From Candidatus Sericytochromatia bacterium (lineage in GTDB: Bacteria; Cyanobacteriota; Sericytochromatia; UBA7694; JACMQJ01), in contig JACMQJ010000516.1 of assembly GCA_014377055.1 (NCBI GenBank), positions 1-12,699 of the forward strand: 12,699 nucleotides of DNA. Direction: 5' to 3'. Under the pieces are notes generated by a model. That model did no database searches. It was not told the origin of the DNA and worked only from the letters and a program-made list of their open reading frames with translations. The translations under genes were made by a program, and so were the position numbers. Positions 5,688-12,699 of the stretch are shown piece after piece; within the stretch, counting starts at the first letter, position 1; each line of letters opens with the position of its first letter.

Positions 5688-7679
5688 GTGCATAGTAAAG
5701 ACGATTATCTTTCTAATTTGAACCGTCCTCTAATGATGGCAAGTAATGATGACGATGATGATGATGAATTATTTAAAGATGACGAAATTGGTAGTGGGCC
5801 ACTTGAGGATTTAGAAAGCTCAAGTACAAGCACAACACCTAATGAGTCAGAAGCCTCTGGTCGTAATTCTAAAGGTATTACACGTAATACAATGGGCTTT
5901 GGTGTTTTGTCATTTATAGGAATCATTCCTTTAGTATTATTGGTTCTTTATATGGTTAATGTTGGTTTAAGTATGTCTGCTATGTTATTTACTGCAGCAT
6001 TTTTAATTGGTCTTATTATGTCTATCTGGACATTCTCTTACTACAGAAAAGGTACACCTAATTTTAGTAAATTTGAATTACATTCATTCTTTAGTTGGCC
6101 TGAGATAGGTGTTATATCACTTGTATTATTAACTGTTTCATTTTTGAATCTAGCTAATTTGAGTTCTGGTGAAGCACTAAGATTATCAGCAGAATCAACT
6201 ATGAGTATCAAAGATAAAAAACCAGAACCGATATATGCTCCAGAGCCACCAAAAAATGTTGGCTATGAAGAAAATGAAGTTTTATATCAAACAAAAGAAT
6301 TTTCACCAGCCAATGGTAAAAAAGTAACACCTGTTGCTCCTCACAGAAATAAAGTTAGAGTAAATAGAAATAATAATGTTGCTCCAAAATTACATAAAAA
6401 TCCTTACAAACGTTTAGTTCCGGTTGCTGTGGTAGCTCCAATAGTTGCCGCAACAGTTATTAAAGCTCATGAAGATGAAGAAGGAACATCAACCGCAAAC
6501 AAGAGTATTAATCAATCTGTTGACGAAGCAGTTAATATGGCTAATAAGTCTGCCAAAAATTATACACCTGCAACTGCTGCAAAAGTTATACCAACTGTCA
6601 AATCTAATATGAAAGAAGAAGAAGCTAATAAAGTTAAAATGGAAGTAGAAACTTCACCATTTGTATCCAATGTATTTTTGGGCGGTGTCTTAGCTGCTGC
6701 TCTAGGTTATGCTTTGGCTCTAGCTTTAGCAGGTGCAATACTTGGTTTATTCAGAAAATTCAATAACCCTTTTTCAGCTAAAGTAAGAGAATTACTTAAT
6801 GAAGAAACAGGTGAAATAACACTTGAAACTGAATCACAAACAGGTGTACAAAAATTACTTGATTATATTTTTAGATTCTTTGTTGGTTTTAATATTGGTG
6901 GTACAGTAGGTTTCTTACTTGGTTTAGTAATTACTATTCCTTTATACTTATTATTTTGGAGTAAAGCTCAAAATGAACCACTTGTAGCAAACTTTCTAAT
7001 GACAATGGGTGTGGTCAAGAATCCTGATTTGGCTTATGCTACAGGTATGATTGTTGCTGGTATTGTTGTTCCACTGGTTATGCTTGTAGTTGGTAAAGCC
7101 AGTCCATCAGGTCTTTCACTAAGTGAAGCTGACGTTAGAGATGTTTATTCAATACCTGTTACTGTTAATAAAGTTACAGCTGTTTCTACTATTCCTGAGC
7201 CTGCAATTATCAGTTTTACTGATATGGATGATAACTCAGATAGAGAAGGCGTAACTGTAGATGAGTTTTCTGATGATTCTAAAGAAAGTATTACTAATGA
7301 ATTAATGTCAGAATTTGGTGTTGATTTAGAAGATACATTTGGAATGAAAGTTGCCCTTTCAGGTAAAACAAACGGAAATGGTAACGGAAAAGTTAGTGCT
7401 TTTGAAAAACAAAAAATTAATTCAATACTTGAAAACTCATTAGGCGAACTAGGTAATGTTACAGTTCAGGTTAGTGCAGAGCTTGGAAAAGCAACTATTA
7501 TGTTGACAGATTGGCTTAACCTTTCTGAAGGAATGTTAATCGAACTAGATAAGCCTGTTAGTGAAGAAATTGATATTTTAATCAATGATGTTTGTAAAGG
7601 TAAGGGGAAACTTACTGTTGTAGATAATCATTTATCAGTAAAAGTTTCTAAATCTAACTTTGCACAAAGTAAAAATTAG
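5688..7679 (+). CDS. Polytopic membrane protein with C-terminal FliN-type SpoA domain (unrecognised family)
   Basis: The 663-residue protein starts at GTG 5688, with AGGGAG at 5674-5679 eight bases upstream. In order it shows an acidic, Ser/Thr-rich cytoplasmic-looking tail (1-65, with six Asp at 21-26), membrane segments at about 69-93, 96-118 and 137-158, a Pro/Lys/Asn-rich loop (170-240), a weaker hydrophobic stretch (243-259), a second charged loop (260-320), and membrane segments at about 325-355, 396-424 and 450-470. An acidic linker (480-580) follows, then a SpoA domain (about 588-654; VQVSAELGKATIMLTDWLNL and the typical I-E-L-D-K-P turn). SpoA domains build the C-ring, so the tail likely joins the rotor while the rest anchors in the inner membrane. 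FliN and FliY normally have no membrane segments. The position between fliM and fliN supports a motor-switch role. The membrane domain is unknown to me; the link to the C-ring is inference. Confidence 0.8.
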   Translation: MHSKDDYLSNLNRPLMMASNDDDDDDELFKDDEIGSGPLEDLESSSTSTTPNESEASGRNSKGITRNTMGFGVLSFIGIIPLVLLVLYMVNVGLSMSAMLFTAAFLIGLIMSIWTFSYYRKGTPNFSKFELHSFFSWPEIGVISLVLLTVSFLNLANLSSGEALRLSAESTMSIKDKKPEPIYAPEPPKNVGYEENEVLYQTKEFSPANGKKVTPVAPHRNKVRVNRNNNVAPKLHKNPYKRLVPVAVVAPIVAATVIKAHEDEEGTSTANKSINQSVDEAVNMANKSAKNYTPATAAKVIPTVKSNMKEEEANKVKMEVETSPFVSNVFLGGVLAAALGYALALALAGAILGLFRKFNNPFSAKVRELLNEETGEITLETESQTGVQKLLDYIFRFFVGFNIGGTVGFLLGLVITIPLYLLFWSKAQNEPLVANFLMTMGVVKNPDLAYATGMIVAGIVVPLVMLVVGKASPSGLSLSEADVRDVYSIPVTVNKVTAVSTIPEPAIISFTDMDDNSDREGVTVDEFSDDSKESITNELMSEFGVDLEDTFGMKVALSGKTNGNGNGKVSAFEKQKINSILENSLGELGNVTVQVSAELGKATIMLTDWLNLSEGMLIELDKPVSEEIDILINDVCKGKGKLTVVDNHLSVKVSKSNFAQSKN

Positions 7680-7711
7680 TATATTAAAAGGTAAAAAGGA
7701 GTTTTCTTAAA

Positions 7712-8101
7712 ATGAATGATCTAAATAAAAAATTGGAGAAAAAGCCCGCAGTAAAAAGAATGACTGTGAGTCCTGTTAGATTTGCACCTTTATTATCTGA
7801 ATTACCTACATCAGCTGTTACAGGTGTACTAGGTAATTTAGAACTTGTAAAAGATGTAAAAATGAATGTAACTGTAGAATTAGGAAGAACTAATCTACCA
7901 CTAAAAGAAGTTTTACAACTTGGTGAAAATTCTGTAATTAAGCTTGATCGTCTAGCTGGTGAATCAATAGATTTATTAGTTAATGGTAGACTAATTGCTA
8001 GAGGTGAAGTTGTCGTTATAGGTAATAATTTTGGTATCAAGATTACTGAAGTTCATCGCCCTGAATCACTAATGAGTGGGGACGACTCTGGCTACGAATA
8101 A
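7712..8101 (+). CDS. fliN: Flagellar motor switch protein FliN
   Basis: FliN forms the lower part of the cytoplasmic C-ring and helps bring export cargo to the gate. The protein is 129 residues, near the usual 110-140. Residues 49-115 are a canonical SpoA domain with the family's best-known stretches: VTVELGRTNLPLKEVLQL, then IKLDRLAGESIDLLVNGRLI and ARGEVVVIGNNFGIKITEV. The N-terminal 45 residues are a basic, proline-containing tail without clear domain, and the last residues are acidic. AAAGGAG lies about 10 bases before the ATG at 7712. The gap to the preceding membrane SpoA gene is 32 bases, and the next gene begins immediately after the stop, so co-transcription is clear. This is the ordinary FliN of the pair; the upstream membrane protein is the unusual one. 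Confidence 0.95.
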   Translation: MNDLNKKLEKKPAVKRMTVSPVRFAPLLSELPTSAVTGVLGNLELVKDVKMNVTVELGRTNLPLKEVLQLGENSVIKLDRLAGESIDLLVNGRLIARGEVVVIGNNFGIKITEVHRPESLMSGDDSGYE

Positions 8102-9343
8102 ATGGTTAAATTGTTTTTAGGTGGAATGCTTGCTTTAAGTTTTTCATCAAACGTATATGCTGATTCAACAGCAACACCAATCATAACTGTGCCAGGTGTT
8201 GATTTTAGTAGTTATTTTATAACTTTAGGGTTTTTATTAGTATTAGTGGTTGGTTTAGCTTATTTATCTACTAGATTAAAAAATAGAGGTGCATTACCTA
8301 AGTTAAGTCTACCTTTTGGTAATATAACCAAAAATAGAAGTATCAAAATGGTAGAAAGATATGCACTTGAACCAAGAAAAAGCCTATATATTATTAATGT
8401 AGGTAATAAAAATTGGCTTCTAGCCAGTAGTGAGAATAACCTTCAAGTTATATCCGAGATTAATTTAGATGAGAGTGAAGAACCCTCAGAAAAAAAAGAA
8501 ATGAAATCAGAAGAAAAAATTAATTTATCAAAAAAAGATGACAAGAGTAAAAAATTTTCAGATTACCTAAATCTACCAATAATTTTACCTTTATTATGTA
8601 TCGTAGCAACAATTTTATTTACTGCTATTCCTGCGTTTGCTGTTACAGCTAATGATGTTGGAACATCAGGTTTTCTTGATGCTATAGATCTTAGAAAAAC
8701 AGCCCAACTAAAAGAGCTGGGGACACCATTACAGCTAATATTATTTATGGCATTTTTAACTCTCTTACCATTCTTTTTTATCATGACAACATCTTTTATC
8801 AGAACAATAATTGTTCTAGGGTTTTTGCGTCAAGCAATAGGTACTCAACAAGTACCACCCAATCAGGTTATTATGGGTATTTCAATTTTCCTAACTATTT
8901 ATATTATGTCACCTGTCTGGAAAGAAGTTAACGATAAAGCTTTATCTCCTTATCTTGACAGAAAAATAAGCCAGTCTGTAGCAGTTGAGCGTGGTGTACC
9001 ACCAATTAGAAACTTTATGCTCAAATATACTAAGAAAGAAGAATTATCATTCTTTATGAGAATGGTTAAGTTACCACAACCAAAAAATGCAGAAGATGTT
9101 CCTTTACATGTTGTCATACCTGCTTACATGGTTAGTGAATTGTCAACTGGTTTTAAAATAGGTTTTTTCCTCTTCTTACCATTTTTAGTAGTTGATTTAG
9201 TTGTTGCGAATACTTTACTAGCGCTCGGGATGATGATGTTATCTCCTGTAACTATTTCGATGCCATTCAAGCTATTAATTTTTACATTAGCAAATGGTTG
9301 GTATCTTATTTTGCAAGCATTAGTCACAAGCTTTAGGTTATAA
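8102..9343 (+). CDS. fliP: FliO-FliP fusion, flagellar export gate protein
   Basis: FliP forms the core pore of the flagellar type III export gate; FliO helps FliP assemble. Here both are in one 413-residue frame. Residues 1-20 look like a signal peptide (ending NVYA), 37-57 form the FliO membrane segment, and 78-120 the FliO cytoplasmic motif (IKMVERYALEPRKSLYIINV, then NKNWLLAS). A charged Lys/Glu linker (121-152) leads to a second signal-like segment (158-180, ending AIPAFA), followed by complete FliP: TPLQLILFMAFLTLLPFFFI (208-227), IRTIIVLGFLRQAIGTQQ-VPPNQ (233-255), PAYMVSELSTGFKIGFFLF (340-358) and LGMMMLSPVTISMPFKL (375-391). The FliP part has about the size of stand-alone FliP including its signal peptide. 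ATG directly follows the fliN TAA; with no good ribosome site, translational coupling is likely. I see no internal start with a ribosome site for a separate FliP. Confidence 0.92.
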   Translation: MVKLFLGGMLALSFSSNVYADSTATPIITVPGVDFSSYFITLGFLLVLVVGLAYLSTRLKNRGALPKLSLPFGNITKNRSIKMVERYALEPRKSLYIINVGNKNWLLASSENNLQVISEINLDESEEPSEKKEMKSEEKINLSKKDDKSKKFSDYLNLPIILPLLCIVATILFTAIPAFAVTANDVGTSGFLDAIDLRKTAQLKELGTPLQLILFMAFLTLLPFFFIMTTSFIRTIIVLGFLRQAIGTQQVPPNQVIMGISIFLTIYIMSPVWKEVNDKALSPYLDRKISQSVAVERGVPPIRNFMLKYTKKEELSFFMRMVKLPQPKNAEDVPLHVVIPAYMVSELSTGFKIGFFLFLPFLVVDLVVANTLLALGMMMLSPVTISMPFKLLIFTLANGWYLILQALVTSFRL

Positions 9344-9346
9344 AAA

Positions 9347-9619
9347 ATGGATCAAAGTATAATCATAACTCAGGTCAGTAAAGCTATTTTATTGATTATA
9401 GTTATGTCACTGCCTATCATATTGACCGCAATGATTATTGGTTTTTCTGTAAGTATTTTGCAAGCTATTACACAGGTTCAAGAACAAACGTTAAGCTTTG
9501 TACCAAAATCACTCTGTGTTTATGGAATGATTATTTTGTTGAGTCCATGGATGTTAAACACTATACTCGAATTTGTCATGAATCTATTCAAAAATATACC
9601 TACTTATTTATTGAGGTGA
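9347..9619 (+). CDS. fliQ: Flagellar export gate protein FliQ
   Basis: FliQ is a small inner-membrane subunit that packs around FliP and FliR in the flagellar type III export gate. The 90-residue length is exactly typical. Two membrane segments are visible at about 13-38 and 55-77, separated by the conserved stretch SILQAITQVQEQTLSFVPK (35-53), which is diagnostic for FliQ and its secretion homologues (SctS). The gene begins 3 bases after the fliO-fliP stop; an AGG about 9 bases upstream lies inside the end of that gene. The stop TGA (9617-9619) forms part of the fliR ribosome site, so fliQ and fliR translation are probably coupled. Confidence 0.95.
   Translation: MDQSIIITQVSKAILLIIVMSLPIILTAMIIGFSVSILQAITQVQEQTLSFVPKSLCVYGMIILLSPWMLNTILEFVMNLFKNIPTYLLR
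9613..9619 (+). promoter_or_regulatory. Ribosome site fixing the TTG start of fliR, overlapping the fliQ stop
   Basis: GAGGTGA contains the fliQ stop codon TGA (9617-9619) and lies 6 bases before TTG at 9625. No ATG or GTG lies at suitable distance, so this supports the rare TTG start and links fliR translation to fliQ termination. Confidence 0.8.
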
Positions 9620-9624
9620 CCTAG

Positions 9625-10530
9625 TTGGCTATAATACCTGTTATACCAGATGCTCCTTCGGGGGTTTCAGCTATTGCTTATCTGACTTCTATGTTAGAAA
9701 AGTATGCTCCAGTATTCTTTTTGATAGTTGCTAGATTACTTGGCTTAACATTGCAAGCTCCTTTTTTTAGTGGTAAATCTGTGCCAACTCAAGTCAGAGC
9801 TACTTTAATTGTTACTCTAGCTATGATGTATATGTTAACTATTCAACCAAAAGTACCTGATTTACCAAGTGATTTTATCAAATATTCAATGTTGATGATT
9901 CAAGAGGCTTTAATTGGTGTTATTTTTGGATTTTGTGCCTCCATTATTATTGCAGCCATTCAAGCTGCTGGTGAGATTTTGGATATTCAAGCAGGTTTGA
10001 GCATGGTAACACTATTTAACCCACAGACAAAAACTCAGTCATCAGCTACAGGCAGATTATTTAGTCAAATTGAGCTAACTGTGTTTATTTTTGCCCAAGG
10101 TCATCTATATTTACTGGCTGCATTTTTTAACACCTTTGATTTAATTCCATTAGGTAAATTTAATTTTAGCAGTCCGATTGTTATACATCAATTTATAAAT
10201 ATTGCCAGTAAATTATTTTATGTTTCGATTCAGCTTGCTTTGCCTGTGCTGATAGTTTTATTTATTATTGATTTTTCTCTTGGTATCACCAATAAAGTAT
10301 CACCTCAAATTAATGTTTTAGAATTAAATTTTGCTATGAAGCCAACAACAAGCATGATTATACTTTTGGTTATTATGTCATCATTAGTGACTATTATGTC
10401 TGAATTTTCTTTAGAAGCTGTTAAGGATAGTATTACCATGACAAAAGTTATGGGTAAGGCAATAAGGCAAGAAGATGCACGAAAAGCAAAAGATCATGAA
10501 GATAAATTTGCCAAACCTCTAATAAACTAA
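9625..10530 (+). CDS. fliR: Flagellar export gate protein FliR
   Basis: FliR closes the FliP5FliQ4FliR1 export gate in the inner membrane. The protein has 301 residues, somewhat longer than typical FliR (about 260), through an N-terminal extension (about 1-25) and a charged C-terminal tail (about 276-301, RQEDARKAKDHEDKFAK). Visible family features are FFLIVARLLGLTLQAPFFSG (31-50) with the following KSVPTQVRA, EALIGVIFGF (94-103), the G-x-x-L-D-I-Q-x-G segment (116-124), and NKVSPQINVLELNFAMKP (223-240), a hallmark of FliR/SctT. About six membrane segments are present. The TTG start at 9625 is supported by GAGGTGA. In many bacteria flhB follows fliR; here the operon ends and a gene on the other strand follows, so flhB must lie elsewhere if present. 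Confidence 0.94.
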   Translation: MAIIPVIPDAPSGVSAIAYLTSMLEKYAPVFFLIVARLLGLTLQAPFFSGKSVPTQVRATLIVTLAMMYMLTIQPKVPDLPSDFIKYSMLMIQEALIGVIFGFCASIIIAAIQAAGEILDIQAGLSMVTLFNPQTKTQSSATGRLFSQIELTVFIFAQGHLYLLAAFFNTFDLIPLGKFNFSSPIVIHQFINIASKLFYVSIQLALPVLIVLFIIDFSLGITNKVSPQINVLELNFAMKPTTSMIILLVIMSSLVTIMSEFSLEAVKDSITMTKVMGKAIRQEDARKAKDHEDKFAKPLIN

Positions 10531-10716
10531 AACAAGTTATTTTTTAATGTTGAACAATTCTAGGGTAGGGGCGTGTTGCATAAACCCAAAATAAACGCTA
10601 AATAAAAATAATTTAATTCAACCAATAAATAAGAGGGTATATGCAATATATCCCTATAGCTATTGATAATATTATATTCAAATATTAATTTAAAATCAGT
10701 TTCAACCACTTGTTAA
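10531..10716. other. Convergent intergenic region between fliR and the MshEN-repeat gene
   Basis: This 186-base spacer separates two convergent genes. It holds a hairpin at 10634-10655 and a locally G+C-rich patch around 10563-10600 that stands out from the A+T-rich surroundings. No gene is seen. Confidence 0.5.
10634..10655. terminator. Possible bidirectional terminator hairpin
   Basis: AGGGTATAT (10634-10642) pairs with ATATATCCCT (10646-10655) over 9 base pairs with one bulged base and a 3-base loop. It lies between two convergent genes. On the minus strand the stem is followed by the T-rich CTTATTTATT; on the plus strand no T-run follows, so it fits better as terminator of the minus-strand gene. 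Confidence 0.4.
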
Positions 10717-11472
10717 CTACTTAATATTCCGTCTTCTTTGCTCTTCCAAAGCACGATTCAATTGTTCTTTAGTAATAAATCCATGTTGCAATAAAAGCTC
10801 ACCAACGGGTATTGAACTTGTAGAAGAATGCTGTTGTGTTAGAACTATTGCTAACTTTGAAGCATCAATTAAACCAAATTGTTTTAAAATTTCACCTAAT
10901 GAATTATTACTAACAGGAGACTGTACTCCTAATGCAAGATTTAAGTTTTCACGACTAATAAATTTTAGCTCAACCAAAACTTCACCTACTGGCTTATAGT
11001 GAGTTGGTGGCAAAACTGATTGATACTGCAAAGCTTGAGATAACTGTTCACGATTAATAAGGCTCTTTTCTAATAAAATCTCACCTATTGGCTTATGTTT
11101 TGATTTTTCGGAATAAATGGAATTTGATATTTTGGGACTTGAACGATTAATATATTCTTCAACTATTGGTGTTTCTGAAGATTTTTTTTCTATTTCAGTT
11201 TTTAAGATAGTTTTATTCGGTTTGACTATACTTAGTTTATAGTTAATAGGAAGTGGAATAGGATCAACTTTACGAAGTCTTTTTTGTTCGACAAGTATTT
11301 CAGTAACATTATTTTTAGTAGCAAAACCCATTTGTATTAGTATTTCACCTAAAAGCAGATAGTTTTGAGTATTTAATTTAGCTTGAAGTTCAAGAGCTTG
11401 AGTGAGTTGATGAATATTTATCATACCTTTTTTCACCATCAAATAACCTATTTTACTGTCTAATTCTGACAC
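10717..11472 (-). CDS. Protein of six 24-residue MshEN/GspE-N-like modules
   Basis: The 251-residue protein has no membrane segment and no ATPase domain. It consists of six copies of a 24-residue motif x-(I/V/L)-G-E-(I/V/L)-L-x5-(F/L)-I-x3-(Q/N)-L-x2-A-L-x2-Q at 7-30, 40-63, 128-151, 161-184, 191-214 and 222-245, the first pair and last four separated by a charged, proline-containing linker (64-127). This is the repeated unit of MshEN and GspE/PilB N-terminal domains, where paired motifs bind cyclic-di-GMP in MshE-type ATPases. The Arg that normally opens the MshEN motif is Lys, Leu, Pro or Ser here, so ligand binding is uncertain. The GTG start at 11472 gives a complete first module; the AGAGGA ribosome site is 12 bases upstream, longer than usual. 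It is convergent with the flagellar operon. A role in c-di-GMP-linked motility or pilus control is only a guess. Confidence 0.75.
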   Translation of the reverse strand: MSELDSKIGYLMVKKGMINIHQLTQALELQAKLNTQNYLLLGEILIQMGFATKNNVTEILVEQKRLRKVDPIPLPINYKLSIVKPNKTILKTEIEKKSSETPIVEEYINRSSPKISNSIYSEKSKHKPIGEILLEKSLINREQLSQALQYQSVLPPTHYKPVGEVLVELKFISRENLNLALGVQSPVSNNSLGEILKQFGLIDASKLAIVLTQQHSSTSSIPVGELLLQHGFITKEQLNRALEEQRRRNIK

Positions 11473-11620
11473 TTAATTAATTAATCCTCTATATTTTATA
11501 TCTATGTAATATTAGCTCACTTTACAGAAAAAAATGTGTAAATCTAATTACTAAACAATTATGTATTGTTAAAAATAGTATAATTCACATAGTGATTAAG
11601 TGATTATATAAGGTTAAAAA
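11473..11620. promoter_or_regulatory. Divergent promoter region of the MshEN-repeat and glycosyltransferase genes
   Basis: The 148-base spacer contains an inverted repeat TTTACA (11521-11526) and TGTAAA (11537-11542) and a perfect -10 hexamer TATAAT at 11579-11584, about 37 bases before the glycosyltransferase ATG. No good -35 lies at 16-18 bases, so the promoter call for the plus strand is weak. The position of the inverted repeat between divergent genes fits a shared operator. Confidence 0.35.
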
Positions 11621-12699
11621 ATGTCAGAGAATAATGATTATAGCTATTTATTAGATATTATTAAACTTGCTGAGTCTAGTGAAGAAAAAGCTGACAGTGA
11701 AAAATTTAATCTAAAATATCATGGTAACTTCTCTAAAAATACATCTGTTTCAAGGGTAAATCAAGGTTTGTCTTATATCTTCCTTAAAGACTCTTCTTAT
11801 AATACTTCTATAGTTTCTAATGAAACCTCAGTTAATAAATTAATCTCAACACATTTAAATAAGCCGATTGATCAAGTAGATTTTATATTAAGTCATAATG
11901 AACAACCTTTTTTTAGGCTTCCTGATAGTGGACATTGGATTGTTATGCAAAATTGGAGTTTTGGATCGATACCTATTAATTGGATTGAGTCTATCTGTGA
12001 TTATGTTGATCAGTTGTGGGTTTCTAGTAGTTATGAACAAGATTGTTTTATACAAAATGGTATTCCAAAAGAAAAAATACGTGTCATTAATAGTGGAATA
12101 GATTCGCTTTATTTTAATTATCATATCAATCCTATAAATGTTAATACAAAAAAGAAAAAGAAGTTTTTATTTAAAGGTGATCTTAATTGGCAATCAGGTT
12201 TTGATATTTTATTAAAAGCTTATACTGACGAGTTTGTTAATGATGAAGATATTTGTTTAATTATCGTTGCAGATGCTAAAAATGTTAGTAATGAATATAA
12301 TCAAAAAATAAAAGAATTAACTAATTTAGCTTATTCGCCAGAGATTTTATTAATAGATTGGTCTGACAATGAAGATGCTGCATCTCTCTATAAAGCTTGT
12401 GATTTTATTGTTTATCCACACAGAGCTGAGTCATACTGCCTTAATTTAATAGAAAGTATGGCTTGTGGTACTCCTGCTATTGTCACAAATTATGGTGCAG
12501 CTCTCGATTATTGTGATATTAATAACTCTATTCTCATTAAAGCTTCAAAGAGTTATCAATCTGATAAAAAAATAGAAAATAATGAAACTATTGATTTTCC
12601 ATACTGGGCTGATATAGATACAATAGACTTGAGAGTAACACTCAGAAAAGCTTATCAAATAGATCAAGATATTTATGATAATTTAGCCAAAAATGCTTC
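11621..12699 (+). CDS. GT-B fold glycosyltransferase, family 4-like (partial, 3' end outside window)
   Basis: The frame is open for 359 codons from ATG 11621 to the right edge. AAGG lies 7 bases before the ATG. The N-terminal part (about 85-165) has the pattern of a glycosyltransferase subgroup: a short acceptor-side stretch with G-H-W-I-V-M-Q-N-W-S-F-G-S-I-P (104-118), then DQLWVSSSYEQDCFIQNGIP (130-149) and RVINSGID (154-161). The C-terminal nucleotide-sugar domain contains FLFKGDLNWQSGFDILLKAY (182-201) and the catalytic-type E-x7-E pair Glu270/Glu278 in AESYCLNLIESMACGTPAIV. It would transfer a sugar from a nucleotide donor in the cytoplasm. The acceptor is unknown. Its nearness to flagellar genes allows flagellin glycosylation as one option, alongside surface polysaccharide synthesis. 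Small frames within it on both strands are shadows. Confidence 0.85.
   Translation, partial: MSENNDYSYLLDIIKLAESSEEKADSEKFNLKYHGNFSKNTSVSRVNQGLSYIFLKDSSYNTSIVSNETSVNKLISTHLNKPIDQVDFILSHNEQPFFRLPDSGHWIVMQNWSFGSIPINWIESICDYVDQLWVSSSYEQDCFIQNGIPKEKIRVINSGIDSLYFNYHINPINVNTKKKKKFLFKGDLNWQSGFDILLKAYTDEFVNDEDICLIIVADAKNVSNEYNQKIKELTNLAYSPEILLIDWSDNEDAASLYKACDFIVYPHRAESYCLNLIESMACGTPAIVTNYGAALDYCDINNSILIKASKSYQSDKKIENNETIDFPYWADIDTIDLRVTLRKAYQIDQDIYDNLAKNA

Noticed and set aside
8102..8560. Separate fliO gene followed by a separate fliP
   Set aside because: The frame is continuous and no internal start with a usable ribosome site was seen near the beginning of the FliP part.
10563..10600. G+C-rich patch with GTGTTGCATAAA resembling the end of an insertion sequence
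   Set aside because: No transposase fragment, second end or target duplication is visible; the resemblance to IS termini is too short to support a call.
11888..12124. Small open frames on both strands inside the glycosyltransferase
   Set aside because: They overlap the conserved WVSSSYEQDCF and RVINSGID region of the real gene in other frames and have no motifs or ribosome sites.

Overview
The window is a clearly A+T-rich stretch of bacterial chromosome carrying a flagellar rotor and export-gate operon. It reads as a Gram-negative-type cell: there is a lipoprotein signal, a FliO/FliP/FliQ/FliR export gate with signal peptides, and RF3. The low GC, the cyanobacterial-like coiled-coil and SRPBCC neighbours and the flagellar genes suggest a non-photosynthetic cyanobacterial relative (Melainabacteria/Vampirovibrionia, perhaps a flagellated low-GC lineage), but that placement is an inference from gene content only. 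Several genes start with GTG or TTG.

Left part. Positions 1-1321 (minus) hold the N-terminal 440 codons of a lipoprotein ending in Ala/Ser/Pro tandem repeats; its 3' end lies outside the window. Divergent from it is prfC (RF3, 1542-3149), closed by a hairpin. Two stand-alone genes follow: an SRPBCC lipid-binding-fold protein (3268-3753) and a coiled-coil protein with four 11-residue repeats (3876-4436), related in layout to DivIVA/SepIVA-like or ATP-synthase-b-like proteins. A 313-base intergenic region (4437-4749) with repeated TTTACATAAA words and a dyad precedes the flagellar operon.

Flagellar operon (4750-10530, plus). The order is fliM-like, a polytopic membrane protein with a FliN-type SpoA tail, fliN, a fliO-fliP fusion, fliQ and fliR, with gaps of 0 to 32 bases. 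The first three encode SpoA-domain proteins of the C-ring (motor switch); the last three encode the membrane gate of the flagellar type III export apparatus. FliM lacks the N-terminal CheY-binding peptide and carries an acidic run. The 663-residue membrane SpoA protein has no counterpart I recognise. FliO and FliP are one polypeptide that keeps FliP's own signal peptide internally. Together these suggest an unusual, possibly membrane-tethered, switch.

Right part. Convergent with fliR is a minus-strand gene (10717-11472) made of six 24-residue modules like those of MshEN/GspE N-terminal domains, a fold known in other proteins to bind cyclic-di-GMP. Divergent from it is a GT-B glycosyltransferase (11621 to the window end), cut by the right edge.
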